A DNA stretch of 64,000 bases from CAZEQD01 sp964514305 (lineage in GTDB: Bacteria; Acidobacteriota; Aminicenantia; Aminicenantales; Aminicenantaceae): assembly GCA_964514305.1 (NCBI GenBank), contig CAZEQD010000002.1, positions 24,581 to 88,580 on the forward strand, given 5' to 3'. Positions 1 to 8,688 of this stretch are shown in pieces. Both the position numbers and the translations under genes were made by a program. The notes under the pieces are model-generated. The model saw only the letters and a program-made list of their open reading frames with translations, ran no database searches and was not told where the DNA came from. Every line of letters starts with the position of its first letter. Position 1 is the first letter of the stretch.

Positions 1-32
1 CTCTCGGAAAGGACACGGACAATTTCGGCCAT
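1..32 (-). CDS. N-terminus of an unknown protein cut by the window edge, possibly PSP1/YaaT family
   Basis: Only about ten codons are visible, starting at the ATG at 32 and reading MAEIVRVLSE before the window ends. The start lies 4 bases after the holB stop, so the two genes are probably co-transcribed. In several bacterial groups a PSP1-domain (YaaT-like) gene follows holB, and the visible residues are compatible with that, but ten residues cannot prove it. The assignment rests on position alone; that a coding region starts here is fairly likely. Confidence 0.4.
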   Translation of the reverse strand, partial: MAEIVRVLSE

Positions 33-36
33 CAAT

Positions 37-1014
37 TTACTCCATTAAATTCGAAAATAAAGAACTAATTAACAAATTAATATTCAAATTCTTCTGCAAG
101 GCATAGAGATTATAATCCATTATTTGAAGGCAGTCTACCGACTTTTGCCAAGAAATAAAGTCTTTTAATTGAATCATTTTCTGGGCGTAATCAGGGTTCA
201 TTAAGAGGTGGGGATTACTTCCCTGTTGGAGTAGAACCAAATCTCGACAAAAAGAAGATAGTATTTCCAAATTTTGTTCTAACTCATCTCTGGTCAATCC
301 CTGCCTAGCTGAATATTGATTTAAATAAGAAGCTACATTTTTCTTCATTACAAAAGATACAAAAAACTGCCATGCCTCTTCCCTTCTACTCTGGATTTTT
401 TCCCAATCTAGGTGCAAAGCTTTTTTTAAATTGCCTTTGACCAGGAGAGAAATAACCTTGGCTCTTTTAGCTGAAAAACCCTTCTTTAAGAGTATTTTTT
501 CTATTTCTTCTCTTAGAATGGGCTGGAAATTTAAAATTTGACATCTCGATTTGATGGTAGCTCTTATCATTTCTGGATTAGTAGTTATTAAAATAATATG
601 GGAAAAAAGAGGAGGCTCTTCCAAAATCTTCAAAAGAGAATTAGAAGCTTCTTCATTCATTTTCTCAGCCTCGGTTACGATAAAAACCCTCTTTTTACCG
701 ACCATAGGCCTTAAATAAGCTGTTTGCTTTAAGATCCTCATCTGGCCAATTTTAATTATGTTTCCCTCAGGAGATATAACCATTACATCAGGAAAATTGT
801 TTTTATTAATAGCTCGGCACGCTGAACAGGTCTCACAAGCATCATCTTTTTTAGAGATACAGTTCAGGGCTTTGGCCAAAACAAGAGCTATGCTTTTTTT
901 GCCTATTCCTTCCTGACCACAAAAAAGCATAGAATTGGGTAGTCTCCCTTTTTGGAGAGCTCTTCTTAAAATCTTCTTTTGGCGTTCGTTACCTAATATG
1001 TCTTTAAAAGCCAT
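37..1014 (-). CDS. holB: DNA polymerase III subunit delta prime
   Basis: This is a clamp-loader AAA+ subunit of the replicative DNA polymerase. The 325-residue protein has a Walker A motif GQEGIGKK at residues 33-40, a four-cysteine zinc module (Cys 52, 60, 63, 66), the VFIVTEAEKM Walker B region and a sensor-1-like segment followed by the SRC motif typical of clamp-loader interfaces. Length matches delta-prime proteins (about 320-335). It is distinguished from DnaX by the absence of a long C-terminal tail. It sits 3 bases downstream of uvrA and directly upstream of another gene at the window edge. The intact P-loop is usual outside gammaproteobacteria. The delta subunit (holA) is also present in this window at 32978-34063. 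Confidence 0.92.
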   Translation of the reverse strand: MAFKDILGNERQKKILRRALQKGRLPNSMLFCGQEGIGKKSIALVLAKALNCISKKDDACETCSACRAINKNNFPDVMVISPEGNIIKIGQMRILKQTAYLRPMVGKKRVFIVTEAEKMNEEASNSLLKILEEPPLFSHIILITTNPEMIRATIKSRCQILNFQPILREEIEKILLKKGFSAKRAKVISLLVKGNLKKALHLDWEKIQSRREEAWQFFVSFVMKKNVASYLNQYSARQGLTRDELEQNLEILSSFCRDLVLLQQGSNPHLLMNPDYAQKMIQLKDFISWQKSVDCLQIMDYNLYALQKNLNINLLISSLFSNLME

Positions 1015-1017
1015 TAT

Positions 1018-3561
1018 TTAATCCGGGTGAGATGAAGCCTGAGTTTCAGTTATTTTTTTGCTCCGGCCTAAGATTTTCTTCAGAAATTGACCGGTATAAG
1101 ATTTCTTATTTGCAGCTACTTCTTCCGGAGTACCTTGGGCCACTATCCAGCCTCCTTTATCCCCTCCTTCTGGGCCGAGATCAATAATATAATCTGAATA
1201 TTTAATAACTTCAAGATTATGTTCAATAATGATGACCGTATTGCCCAATTTTACCAGCTGACCAAGGACATCAAGGAGTTGACGAACATCATCAAAGTGA
1301 AGACCAGTAGTAGGCTCATCAAGGAGATACAAAGTCTGGCCAGTGTCTTTTCGACTGATCTCCTTGGTCAATTTAATCCTTTGGGCTTCCCCACCTGATA
1401 AGGTAGGGGCTGGCTGACCCAATCTTATATAACCTAAGCCTACCTTCTTTAATAACCCCAGCTTCCTTTTCAAGACTGGATGAGCTTTTAAATATTCAAA
1501 AGCTTCATCAACTGTCATGGCCAGATAATCAGCAATATTATTTCCTTTGTACTCAACTGCTAAAGTTTCTTTATTATAGCGCTTGCCCTGGCAGCGGTCA
1601 CAGGTAACGTAGACATCAGGTAAAAAATGCATTTCAATTTTTTTGGCTCCAGCTCCTTGACATTCTTCACAGCGACCGCCGGGCAAGTTAAAGCTAAAGC
1701 GGCTGGGAGAGTAGCCCCTTAATCTTGCCTCTGGAGTCAGAGCAAAAAGCTGGCGTAAGGAGGTAAATAAGCCAGTGTAAGTAGCCGGATTGGAACGGGG
1801 AGTCCGTCCTATAGGTTTTTGGTCGACAGCAACTACCTTATTAATTTTATCTAAGCCTAAAATTTTTTTATGCCTTCCCGGTCTTTGTTTGGCTTTATAA
1901 AATAAATTGGCTAAGCTCCGGTAGACGATATCATAAATCAATGTGCTTTTTCCTGAACCAGAGACCCCCGTCACTGCTGTCATTACTCCCAAAGGAATAC
2001 GAACATCAATATTTTTTAAGTTGTGTTCTTGAGCTCCTTTGACAATCAACCAGTCTTTTGGCTTTTTTCGAGGAAAAGGTATGGGGATATATTTTTCTCC
2101 TTTTAGATATTGAGAAGTAAGGGAAGAGGATGATTGCAGCAGCCCTTTTAGATTACCTTCAGCTACTTTATAGCCTCCTCCCTCTCCAGCTCCAGGGCCC
2201 AGATCAAGAATATAATCAGCAGAGCGTATAGTCTGTTCGTCATGTTCAACAACAATAATAGAATTCCCTTCATCCCTTATACTTCTAAGTAAAGAAATTA
2301 GCTTTCCATTATCTCGCTGGTGGAGCCCAATAGTCGGCTCATCTAAAACATAAAGTATCCCTCTTAGGCGAGCTCCAACTTGAGCAGCCAGCCGAACACG
2401 ACGGGCCTCCCCTCCAGAAAGAGAGGCGGTTGTCCTGCTCAACTGCAGGTAAGACACTCCCAGCTCTACCATAATTTTAAGCCGAGAATTAATTTCTTTT
2501 AATATTCTAGAGACGATAAGTTCTTGACTGGAACTGAACTTTAAAGAACGCAGCTCAGTTAATAGGTCGCTGATTGGCAGCAGGCAGAAATCATAAATAT
2601 TTTTGTTCCCTATTGTAACAGCCAAGCTTTCCTTTCTTAAGCGGCTTCCCCCACAGTAAGAACAAACTTCATTGGTAAGTTCAATTTCCCCCCATTTATT
2701 TAAAACAGTCTCATAGCCTAAACCATGGCAGTGAGGACAAGCTCCATAAGGGCTGTTAAAGGAAAAACTCCTCGGCTCTAACTCTGGCAGGCTAAGTTCA
2801 CAGTAAGGGCAAAGGAGGTTTAAAGAAAAATAATAATCCCTCTCTTTTTCATCAATAATCACTAAGTCCCCCTTGCCCATCTCCAAAGATAAGTCGACTG
2901 CTTCTTTGAGTCTTTTCCCTGAACCTGAAGTTATTTTTATCTCATCAATTAGGACATCTATGTCATGCTTTTTTGTTCTTTCTAAAGAGAGGCTTTCCTC
3001 TATTTCCCTTATTCGGCCATCTACTCGAAAACGGACAAAGCCTCTTTTGCCCAATCTCTCAAAGAGAGCATGATATTCTCCTTTGCGGCCTTTAACTACG
3101 GGGGCTAGTATCTTTACTTTCTTGCCAGGATAAGTTTGGCCCACCCTTCTCACTATTTCTTCTTCAGTTTGAGATCTCACCTGGCGACCACAGCGAGGGC
3201 AATGAGGCACCCCTACCTTGGCAAAAAGAAGCCGCAATAAATCATAGATTTCAGTTGCAGTTCCCACAGTAGAACGAGGATTTGATGAAATCGTCTTTTG
3301 CTCGATAGAAATAGAAGGAGAGAGACCTTCAATAGCTTCCACTTCAGGCTTTTCCAACTGTTCAATGTACTGACGAGCGTAGGTAGAAAGGCATTCAATA
3401 TACCTTCTCTGTCCTTCAGCGAATAAGGTGTCAAAAGCTAACGATGATTTGCCAGAGCCACTAGGGCCAGTAATGACAATGAATTTATTTCGGGGCAGGC
3501 TGAGATCAAGATTTTTCAGATTGTGTTGAGAAGCTTTCTTAATAATTATCTCTTTTAACAT
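1018..3561 (-). CDS. uvrA: Excinuclease ABC subunit UvrA, short form with internal deletion
   Basis: UvrA is the DNA damage sensor of nucleotide excision repair; it dimerises and loads UvrB. The 847-residue protein has two ABC ATPase modules: Walker A GPSGSGKSS at 32-40 and a second GVSGSGKST near 533, each with an LSGGEA signature. The UvrB-binding region (about 131-245) is present. Cysteine pairs occur at 121/124, 251/254, 275/278 and 300/303, and CEEC/CDRC near 640-665. Usual length is about 940. The shortfall is local: only about 20 residues separate the Gly-Leu-Gly after Cys278 from the next Cys pair, where E. coli UvrA has about 100 more. The ATG at 3561 has no Shine-Dalgarno sequence and a -10-like box 6 bases upstream. 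It is read toward holB. Confidence 0.95.
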   Translation of the reverse strand: MLKEIIIKKASQHNLKNLDLSLPRNKFIVITGPSGSGKSSLAFDTLFAEGQRRYIECLSTYARQYIEQLEKPEVEAIEGLSPSISIEQKTISSNPRSTVGTATEIYDLLRLLFAKVGVPHCPRCGRQVRSQTEEEIVRRVGQTYPGKKVKILAPVVKGRKGEYHALFERLGKRGFVRFRVDGRIREIEESLSLERTKKHDIDVLIDEIKITSGSGKRLKEAVDLSLEMGKGDLVIIDEKERDYYFSLNLLCPYCELSLPELEPRSFSFNSPYGACPHCHGLGYETVLNKWGEIELTNEVCSYCGGSRLRKESLAVTIGNKNIYDFCLLPISDLLTELRSLKFSSSQELIVSRILKEINSRLKIMVELGVSYLQLSRTTASLSGGEARRVRLAAQVGARLRGILYVLDEPTIGLHQRDNGKLISLLRSIRDEGNSIIVVEHDEQTIRSADYILDLGPGAGEGGGYKVAEGNLKGLLQSSSSLTSQYLKGEKYIPIPFPRKKPKDWLIVKGAQEHNLKNIDVRIPLGVMTAVTGVSGSGKSTLIYDIVYRSLANLFYKAKQRPGRHKKILGLDKINKVVAVDQKPIGRTPRSNPATYTGLFTSLRQLFALTPEARLRGYSPSRFSFNLPGGRCEECQGAGAKKIEMHFLPDVYVTCDRCQGKRYNKETLAVEYKGNNIADYLAMTVDEAFEYLKAHPVLKRKLGLLKKVGLGYIRLGQPAPTLSGGEAQRIKLTKEISRKDTGQTLYLLDEPTTGLHFDDVRQLLDVLGQLVKLGNTVIIIEHNLEVIKYSDYIIDLGPEGGDKGGWIVAQGTPEEVAANKKSYTGQFLKKILGRSKKITETQASSHPD

Positions 3562-3567
3562 AATATG

Positions 3568-3595
3568 ATTTTAGCACATTCTTGGCCAAAGTCAC
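3568..3595 (-). promoter_or_regulatory. Candidate uvrA promoter, leaderless arrangement
   Basis: On the minus strand GTGACT (3595-3590) and TAAAAT (3573-3568) are separated by 16 bases, and a TGC precedes the -10 box (extended -10). The uvrA ATG begins at 3561, so transcription would start at or next to the A of the start codon. This is a sequence match only. Confidence 0.4.
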
Positions 3596-3671
3596 GAACC
3601 CTTAATTAACATCGAAAAGATCATTATTTCAGCGATTATTAGTAAACACAAAAACAAGCATATAAGGTTAC

Positions 3672-3740
3672 GTTGATAGCCTTCCATCCAAAGCCCACAG
3701 CGGTGGGTGGGGTCTTGGGCAAGGATGGATGGGCATCAAC
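3672..3740. repeat. Partial copy of the ~170 bp hairpin element (inner hairpin only)
   Basis: This segment has the central core of the element family (CAGCGGTGGGTGGGGTCTTG) closed by an inverted repeat: GTTGAT and CCTTCCATCC on the left pair with GGATGGATGGGC and ATCAAC on the right. The outer terminal repeats of the full copies are not recognisable here. It lies between the divergent uvrA and MrfA-like genes, about 130 bases left of a full copy. An open frame can be drawn across it, but the inverted repeat structure argues against coding. Confidence 0.6.
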
Positions 3741-3874
3741 ATTATTTCTAGTAACTTCTTTAACTATTGGGCATCAGGTAAATAAGGATGCATCCATTAG
3801 CATTATAAGCATTCTTACTATGAAACCATTTTTTCAGTTGACCAATATCCATGCTCATAATAATATAAGACCGG

Positions 3875-4051
3875 AAGCATTTCCAAAACCGTGATAGCTA
3901 ATAATGAATAAAGTTGTATCTAGGGGCAGCAACTTTCCACTATCCAAACCCATAGCGGTAGGTTAGGGGCCTTGGCCAGTACGGAGGGAAATCGCTGCCA
4001 CATATCATTTCCTGGTGAAAACTTTCAATCATCACCGAAATGGAAATGCTT
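3875..4051. repeat. Full copy (B) of a ~170 bp terminal-inverted-repeat hairpin element
   Basis: The ends are inverted repeats: AAGCATTTCCAAAACCGTGAT on the left matches AAGCATTTCCATTTCGGTGAT on the right read in reverse complement, 17 of 21 identical. An inner imperfect stem begins with GGCAGCAACTTTCC and ends with GGGAAATCGCTGCC. The centre carries CATAGCGGTAGGTTAGGGGCC. Related copies lie at 16948, 32478 and 53212. It ends 27 bases before the MrfA-like start codon. The rest of the 3562-4078 gap outside this and the partial copy shows nothing else I can name. Confidence 0.8.
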
Positions 4052-4078
4052 ACTAGAAGAAAAAATTGGTTGAAGTAA

Positions 4079-6427
4079 ATGATCAATAGAGAAGAAAACC
4101 TTCTTAAGTCCTTAAAGATTCTCCAAAAAACTGGAGCTGAAACAGGTTCAATCCGTATTATTAAACACATCCCTCCTCAACCAGGAGAATATAGAGACTA
4201 TCCGCCTGATCTTCATCCGGCCTTGGTCAAAGCTCTTAAAGAAAAGGACTTCTCTAAGCTTTATTACCATCAATACCTTTCCTGGCAGCTTCTCCGTCAA
4301 CGAAAAAATATTGTGGTTGTCACCCCTACTGCTTCGGGAAAAACCCTCTGCTATAATTTGCCAGTGCTTAATGCTATTCTTGAAAATCCTTCAGCCCGGG
4401 CTTTATATCTTTTCCCGACTAAAGCTCTTTCCCAAGATCAGCGAGCAGAGTTGGATGAAATCATCGCCCTTCTTCCTGAAGAAATAAGAATTTTTACCTA
4501 CGATGGCGATACACCTCAAGATGCCAGAAAGGCCATCCGGACCAGGGGACATATCATCCTTACCAACCCGGATATGCTTCATACAGGTATTCTGCCTCAC
4601 CACACCAAATGGATAAAATTGTTTGAAAACTTAAAATTCATAGTCATTGACGAACTTCATAACTACCGTGGTATCTTTGGCAGTCATTTGGCTAATGTTC
4701 TTAGAAGGTTAAAGAGAATTGCTCAATTTTACGGAAGTAAACCCCAATTTATTCTCTCTACAGCCACCATCGCCAATCCTTTAGAAATATCTGAAAAAAT
4801 GATAGAGGAACCAGTTTCAGTAGTTAATCGCAGCGGAGCCCCCAAAGGAGAAAAATATTTCATTTTCTATAATCCACCTGTTGTTAACAAATTCTTAGGA
4901 ATTCGGCGTTCTTATATCAATGAATCACGCTGGGTAGCTTCAATTTTTTTAAAAAACCATCTTCAGACCATTGTTTTTGCCCAAAGCCGCCTCATGACTG
5001 AAGTTCTGGTAACTTATCTTAAAGAAGATATCGAAACCAGCGTTGGTCAAGAAGGGCTTATCCGCGGTTATAGAGGAGGGTATCTTCCTTTAAAACGCCG
5101 GCAGATAGAAAAAGAGTTAAGAGAAGGCAAGACAAGAGGAATTGTCTCGACCAATGCTTTAGAACTGGGAATTGATATTGGTAGTTTAGATGTGGCTGTT
5201 TTAGCCGGATATCCAGGGACAATCTCCAGCACCTGGCAAAGAGCCGGTCGGGCTGGCCGACAAGCAGGAAAATCGGCTGCTATTTTGGTGGCCTCCAGCT
5301 CCCCCCTTGACCAATTCATTATCAACCATCCCCAGTATTTCTTCTCCAAAAACCCAGAAAAAGCTCTGATAAATCCCGATAATCTTTCTATTCTCATCAG
5401 TCATATAGAATGTGCCACTTTTGAACTTCCTTTTATGGATGGTGAAAAATTTGGCAAGGTAGACATCACTGAAATCCTTAAATTCTTAGAGGAAGAAAAT
5501 TTAGTTCACCACTCCCAGAATAAATGGTTCTGGACTTCAGATGCTTATCCAGCCGATGGCGTAAGCCTGCGCAGTATAAGCTCTGACAATTTTGTGGTGA
5601 TCGATACTTCCCAAAAACCTCAAGCCATCGCTGAGGTTGATTTTTCCTCAGCCTTAACCACTCTTCATCCCAAAGCTATTTATATTTGCGAGGGTGAACA
5701 ATATTTTGTCGAAAAACTCGATTACCAGCAAAGAAAAGCTTATGTCAAAAAGACAGATGTCAATTATTTCACCGAGGCCATAGATTATACTAAAATCAAA
5801 ATCCTTGATATTTTTACCCAAAAGAAATTAGCTCAAGCTCATATCGCCCACGGAGAAGTACATGTGGCTACTCAAATAGTAGGCTTTAAAAAAATCAAAT
5901 TCTACACCATGGAAAATTTAGGCGCCGGAGATTTAAGTCTCCCCCAAAACGAGATGCATACTACTGCTTACTGGCTAAGCATCCCTGCCTCTATTTTTCA
6001 AAGTCTATCCTACAGTTCTGAACAAAAAATAAATGGCCTTTTTGGCTTGGCTTATCTTCTTCATCATGTCTCACCTCTGTTTCTAATGTGTGATCTTCAT
6101 GATATTGGTGTCTCTATAGGAGATAACGTAACAGGTATGTCTGTCCCCCCCCGAGATATGCTTTCTAAAATTGGAAGAAGAGAAGCTCAACTCCTAAGAG
6201 AGGCTAAATTTGAGCCCAATATTTTCATCTATGACAATTATCCAGGGGGAATAGGGCTTAGCCCTTCTCTTTTTGAACTCCAAGAAAAACTTTTCAAACA
6301 CTGTAAAGAAACAATTGAAGCCTGCCCTTGTCAAGAAGGCTGTCCCTCGTGCGTCGGACCTTCCAAAGCCCTTGGCACTTTAGCCAAGCAGGTCGCTTTA
6401 GAGATTCTGACAAGGTTAATTGCCTAA
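4079..6427 (+). CDS. DEAD/DEAH-box helicase with C-terminal DUF1998-type cysteine cluster, MrfA (YprA)-like
   Basis: The 782-residue protein is a superfamily 2 helicase. Motif I TPTASGKT is at 82-89, motif II is DELH (within VIDELHNYRG), motif III STAT and motif VI QRAGRAGR follow. The C-terminus has the cysteine cluster CPCQEGCPSCVG near residue 745, typical of DUF1998. This arrangement and length match Bacillus MrfA/YprA (about 750 residues), a 3'-5' helicase in mitomycin-damage repair that works independently of UvrABC. No MrfB-type exonuclease is visible next to it. It is divergent from uvrA, so two repair genes share one intergenic region. The start at 4079 has only a weak ribosome site. 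Membership of the family is clear; the exact repair role is inferred. Confidence 0.85.
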   Translation: MINREENLLKSLKILQKTGAETGSIRIIKHIPPQPGEYRDYPPDLHPALVKALKEKDFSKLYYHQYLSWQLLRQRKNIVVVTPTASGKTLCYNLPVLNAILENPSARALYLFPTKALSQDQRAELDEIIALLPEEIRIFTYDGDTPQDARKAIRTRGHIILTNPDMLHTGILPHHTKWIKLFENLKFIVIDELHNYRGIFGSHLANVLRRLKRIAQFYGSKPQFILSTATIANPLEISEKMIEEPVSVVNRSGAPKGEKYFIFYNPPVVNKFLGIRRSYINESRWVASIFLKNHLQTIVFAQSRLMTEVLVTYLKEDIETSVGQEGLIRGYRGGYLPLKRRQIEKELREGKTRGIVSTNALELGIDIGSLDVAVLAGYPGTISSTWQRAGRAGRQAGKSAAILVASSSPLDQFIINHPQYFFSKNPEKALINPDNLSILISHIECATFELPFMDGEKFGKVDITEILKFLEEENLVHHSQNKWFWTSDAYPADGVSLRSISSDNFVVIDTSQKPQAIAEVDFSSALTTLHPKAIYICEGEQYFVEKLDYQQRKAYVKKTDVNYFTEAIDYTKIKILDIFTQKKLAQAHIAHGEVHVATQIVGFKKIKFYTMENLGAGDLSLPQNEMHTTAYWLSIPASIFQSLSYSSEQKINGLFGLAYLLHHVSPLFLMCDLHDIGVSIGDNVTGMSVPPRDMLSKIGRREAQLLREAKFEPNIFIYDNYPGGIGLSPSLFELQEKLFKHCKETIEACPCQEGCPSCVGPSKALGTLAKQVALEILTRLIA

Positions 6428-6459
6428 ATTCAACTCCTTCAGAATTAAAATCTAAATTC

Positions 6460-7116
6460 TTATGATTTAATAGAATTAATTTTAGCTAACTGCTTTTCTT
6501 CGCCCATGATGATCAATATATCACTATCCTTGATGACAAAATCGGCACGCGGAATAAAAGTTGTTTTTTCCGGAATCAACTCTTTAATAGCGATTACCTG
6601 GATGCCATATTTGTTTCTTAAGTCCAATTCTTTAAGGCTCTTGCCCATGAATTTTTCGGGAGGGGCTATCTCTTGAATCCCAAGCCCTGAAATAAGAGGG
6701 AGATATTCCAGGATATTAGGATTACTTAATTTAAGGGCCGTCTTTAGAGCCATATCCTTCTCTGGATAAATTACCTCTGTGGCCCCAACCGCTTCTAAAA
6801 TTTTAGCATGATCTTCGGTGAGAGCTTTAGCTATTATCCTTTTAACTCCCATTTCATGTAAGTATAAAACTGTAAGAATAGAAGATTCCATCTCTGGTCC
6901 AGAGCTGACCACAACCACATCCATCTCTCCTACCCCTAAGGCCTGAAGATTTTCTTTAACTGTGGCATCCATATTAACGGCATGAGAAACAAATGTTTTT
7001 ACTTCTTCTACCTTTTCTTTATCCTTGTCTACAGCTACTACCTCATTCCCTTTTTCATAAAGAGTTTTGGCCACATGAGCACCAAAACTTCCAAGACCAA
7101 TAACTGCAAATTTCAT
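6460..7116 (-). CDS. trkA: Trk/Ktr potassium uptake regulatory subunit (TrkA/KtrA type)
   Basis: This cytosolic RCK protein binds nucleotides and gates the potassium channel protein encoded just upstream. The 218 residues begin with a Rossmann motif GLGSFG at 7-12, then an acidic strand end (VAVDKD) that favours NAD/NADH. A TrkA-C domain occupies about 135-215. Its length is that of single-unit KtrA/TrkA proteins rather than the 458-residue duplicated E. coli TrkA. It follows trkH by 20 bases in the same direction, so the two form an operon. It converges on the helicase gene with only 32 bases between them and no clear terminator. Confidence 0.92.
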   Translation of the reverse strand: MKFAVIGLGSFGAHVAKTLYEKGNEVVAVDKDKEKVEEVKTFVSHAVNMDATVKENLQALGVGEMDVVVVSSGPEMESSILTVLYLHEMGVKRIIAKALTEDHAKILEAVGATEVIYPEKDMALKTALKLSNPNILEYLPLISGLGIQEIAPPEKFMGKSLKELDLRNKYGIQVIAIKELIPEKTTFIPRADFVIKDSDILIIMGEEKQLAKINSIKS

Positions 7117-7136
7117 GAAAATAAATCTCCTTTATC

Positions 7137-8531
7137 TTAACCTATCATAACAGTTTCTTCAGCATATTCAAATCTTCCGTATGATTTTTCTCTACTAAAA
7201 GCATATAAAAGGGTTAAAGGGCCGATGCGACCGATATACATGGTAAAGATAATAATAATTTTTCCAAAATCATTCAATCTTGGAGTTATACCTAAAGAAA
7301 GACCTACGGTTCCAAAGGCAGAAAAAACTTCAAATAAGATCTCCTTCATTGCCAATCCAGGTTGTGTCAGGAAAAGCAAAAAGGAAGAAAGGAAAATAAT
7401 TAATATAGCTAAAGTTACCACCGTAAAGGCTTTAGTCACCAGTTCAACAGGGATGGTGCGGTAAAAGACATTGACCGATTCTCTGGCCGTAATTTTAGAT
7501 TTCAGATAAGCAAAAATAACGCCTATAGTACAGGTTTTAACTCCCCCGCCTGTTGATCCAGGAGAAGCCCCGATAAACATCAACATGATTAAAAGAAAGA
7601 TTATGGGTAAACTTAAAAGATTTAAATTCAGAGTATTGAAGCCGGCGGTACGGGGGGTGACTATTTGGAAAAAAGATGAAAAAACTTTATCTTTAAGGGA
7701 AAAACCAGCTAAAGCCTGATTCCATTCAACTGCCAGAAAAATGAGGGAGGGAAGTAAAATAAGAACTGCAGTAATTATCATAACCAACTCTGTATGAAGA
7801 GAAACCTTGATTTTCTTCCTTTTTATGAGCCTAAAAAAAATATTTCTTACTTCATCCAGCACCAGGAATCCAACTCCTCCTAAAATAATTAACAACATAA
7901 TAGTCAGGTTTATCCAGATGTCTCCTCTAAAAGAAAGAAAACTGCCACTAAAAAGAGAAAAACCGGCATTGCAAAAAGCAGAAACTGAATGAAATACAGC
8001 TTTACAGATAGATTCTAACCACGAATATTCTCTCAACCAGCGGAAAAAAAGAGAGAAAGCCCCAATCCCTTCGAGAATCAGGGTATAAAGAAAAACCCGA
8101 GTTATAATAGATTTTATATCTCGGGGGGCAGTGTGGTGAAAATCCTGTTGAACAATTATCCTATCTTTTATGGAAATTCTTTTGCCGGCAGCCAGGAGAA
8201 TTAGAGTAGAAAAAGTCATTATGCCTAATCCTCCCAACTGGATAAGAACTAAAATTATTATCTGTCCAATTGGAGTAAAAAAAGTGGCCGTATCCTGGAC
8301 AATAAGGCCAGTTACACATACCCCAGAAGTAGATGTAAAAAGAGCATCTACAAAAGATATATGACCAGACCGGGTGGCTAGGGGAAGAAGGAGAAGCCCG
8401 CTCCCCGCTAAAATAGTAATAATAAAGCTAATAGCCAAGAACTGAGCAGGCTGAAATCTTTTTTCGCCTTTAATTTTCTTCCTCCTTGCCAAACAAATAT
8501 CAAATCTATTACTTAAGCTAATTTTTGTCAA
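7137..8531 (-). CDS. trkH: Trk/Ktr potassium uptake channel subunit (TrkH/KtrB type)
   Basis: This is an inner-membrane potassium translocating subunit. The 464-residue protein has four pore-loop repeats, each with the selectivity-filter glycine: TSGVCVTGL, SAFCNAGFSL, TPRTAGFN and AFGTVGLSL. Between them lie the expected hydrophobic M1/M2 helices. The N-terminal 35 residues are hydrophilic and basic, and the true start could be an internal codon. The partner RCK subunit follows immediately. The gene is divergent from tolQ. The filter sequences and length make family membership firm; whether it is TrkH or KtrB in the strict sense cannot be told from sequence alone. Confidence 0.93.
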   Translation of the reverse strand: MTKISLSNRFDICLARRKKIKGEKRFQPAQFLAISFIITILAGSGLLLLPLATRSGHISFVDALFTSTSGVCVTGLIVQDTATFFTPIGQIIILVLIQLGGLGIMTFSTLILLAAGKRISIKDRIIVQQDFHHTAPRDIKSIITRVFLYTLILEGIGAFSLFFRWLREYSWLESICKAVFHSVSAFCNAGFSLFSGSFLSFRGDIWINLTIMLLIILGGVGFLVLDEVRNIFFRLIKRKKIKVSLHTELVMIITAVLILLPSLIFLAVEWNQALAGFSLKDKVFSSFFQIVTPRTAGFNTLNLNLLSLPIIFLLIMLMFIGASPGSTGGGVKTCTIGVIFAYLKSKITARESVNVFYRTIPVELVTKAFTVVTLAILIIFLSSFLLFLTQPGLAMKEILFEVFSAFGTVGLSLGITPRLNDFGKIIIIFTMYIGRIGPLTLLYAFSREKSYGRFEYAEETVMIG

Positions 8532-8645
8532 TCAATAGTCAATCATCTCTTATCCTTTCATATTCAACCATCAGAAAGTATTTCTATATCCGTGGTCAGT
8601 GAAGATTTAAAGTTTTTTGAAATGCTTGCCAACCATCATCTTTAT

Positions 8646-8674
8646 TTGACAATGTCCCAGCCATATGCTACTTT
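8646..8674 (+). promoter_or_regulatory. Candidate promoter of the tol operon
   Basis: TTGACA at 8646-8651 and TACTTT at 8669-8674 are spaced by 17 bases, and TGC directly precedes the -10 box (extended -10). It overlaps the upstream ATG at 8665, which argues for the tolQ start at 8689. Confidence 0.5.
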
Positions 8675-8688
8675 TTTTGAGGAAAATC

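Noticed and set aside
3673..3894. Open frame of 73 codons across the partial repeat copy
   Set aside because: It runs through the inverted repeat structure, has no ribosome site, and the related copies do not keep the frame.
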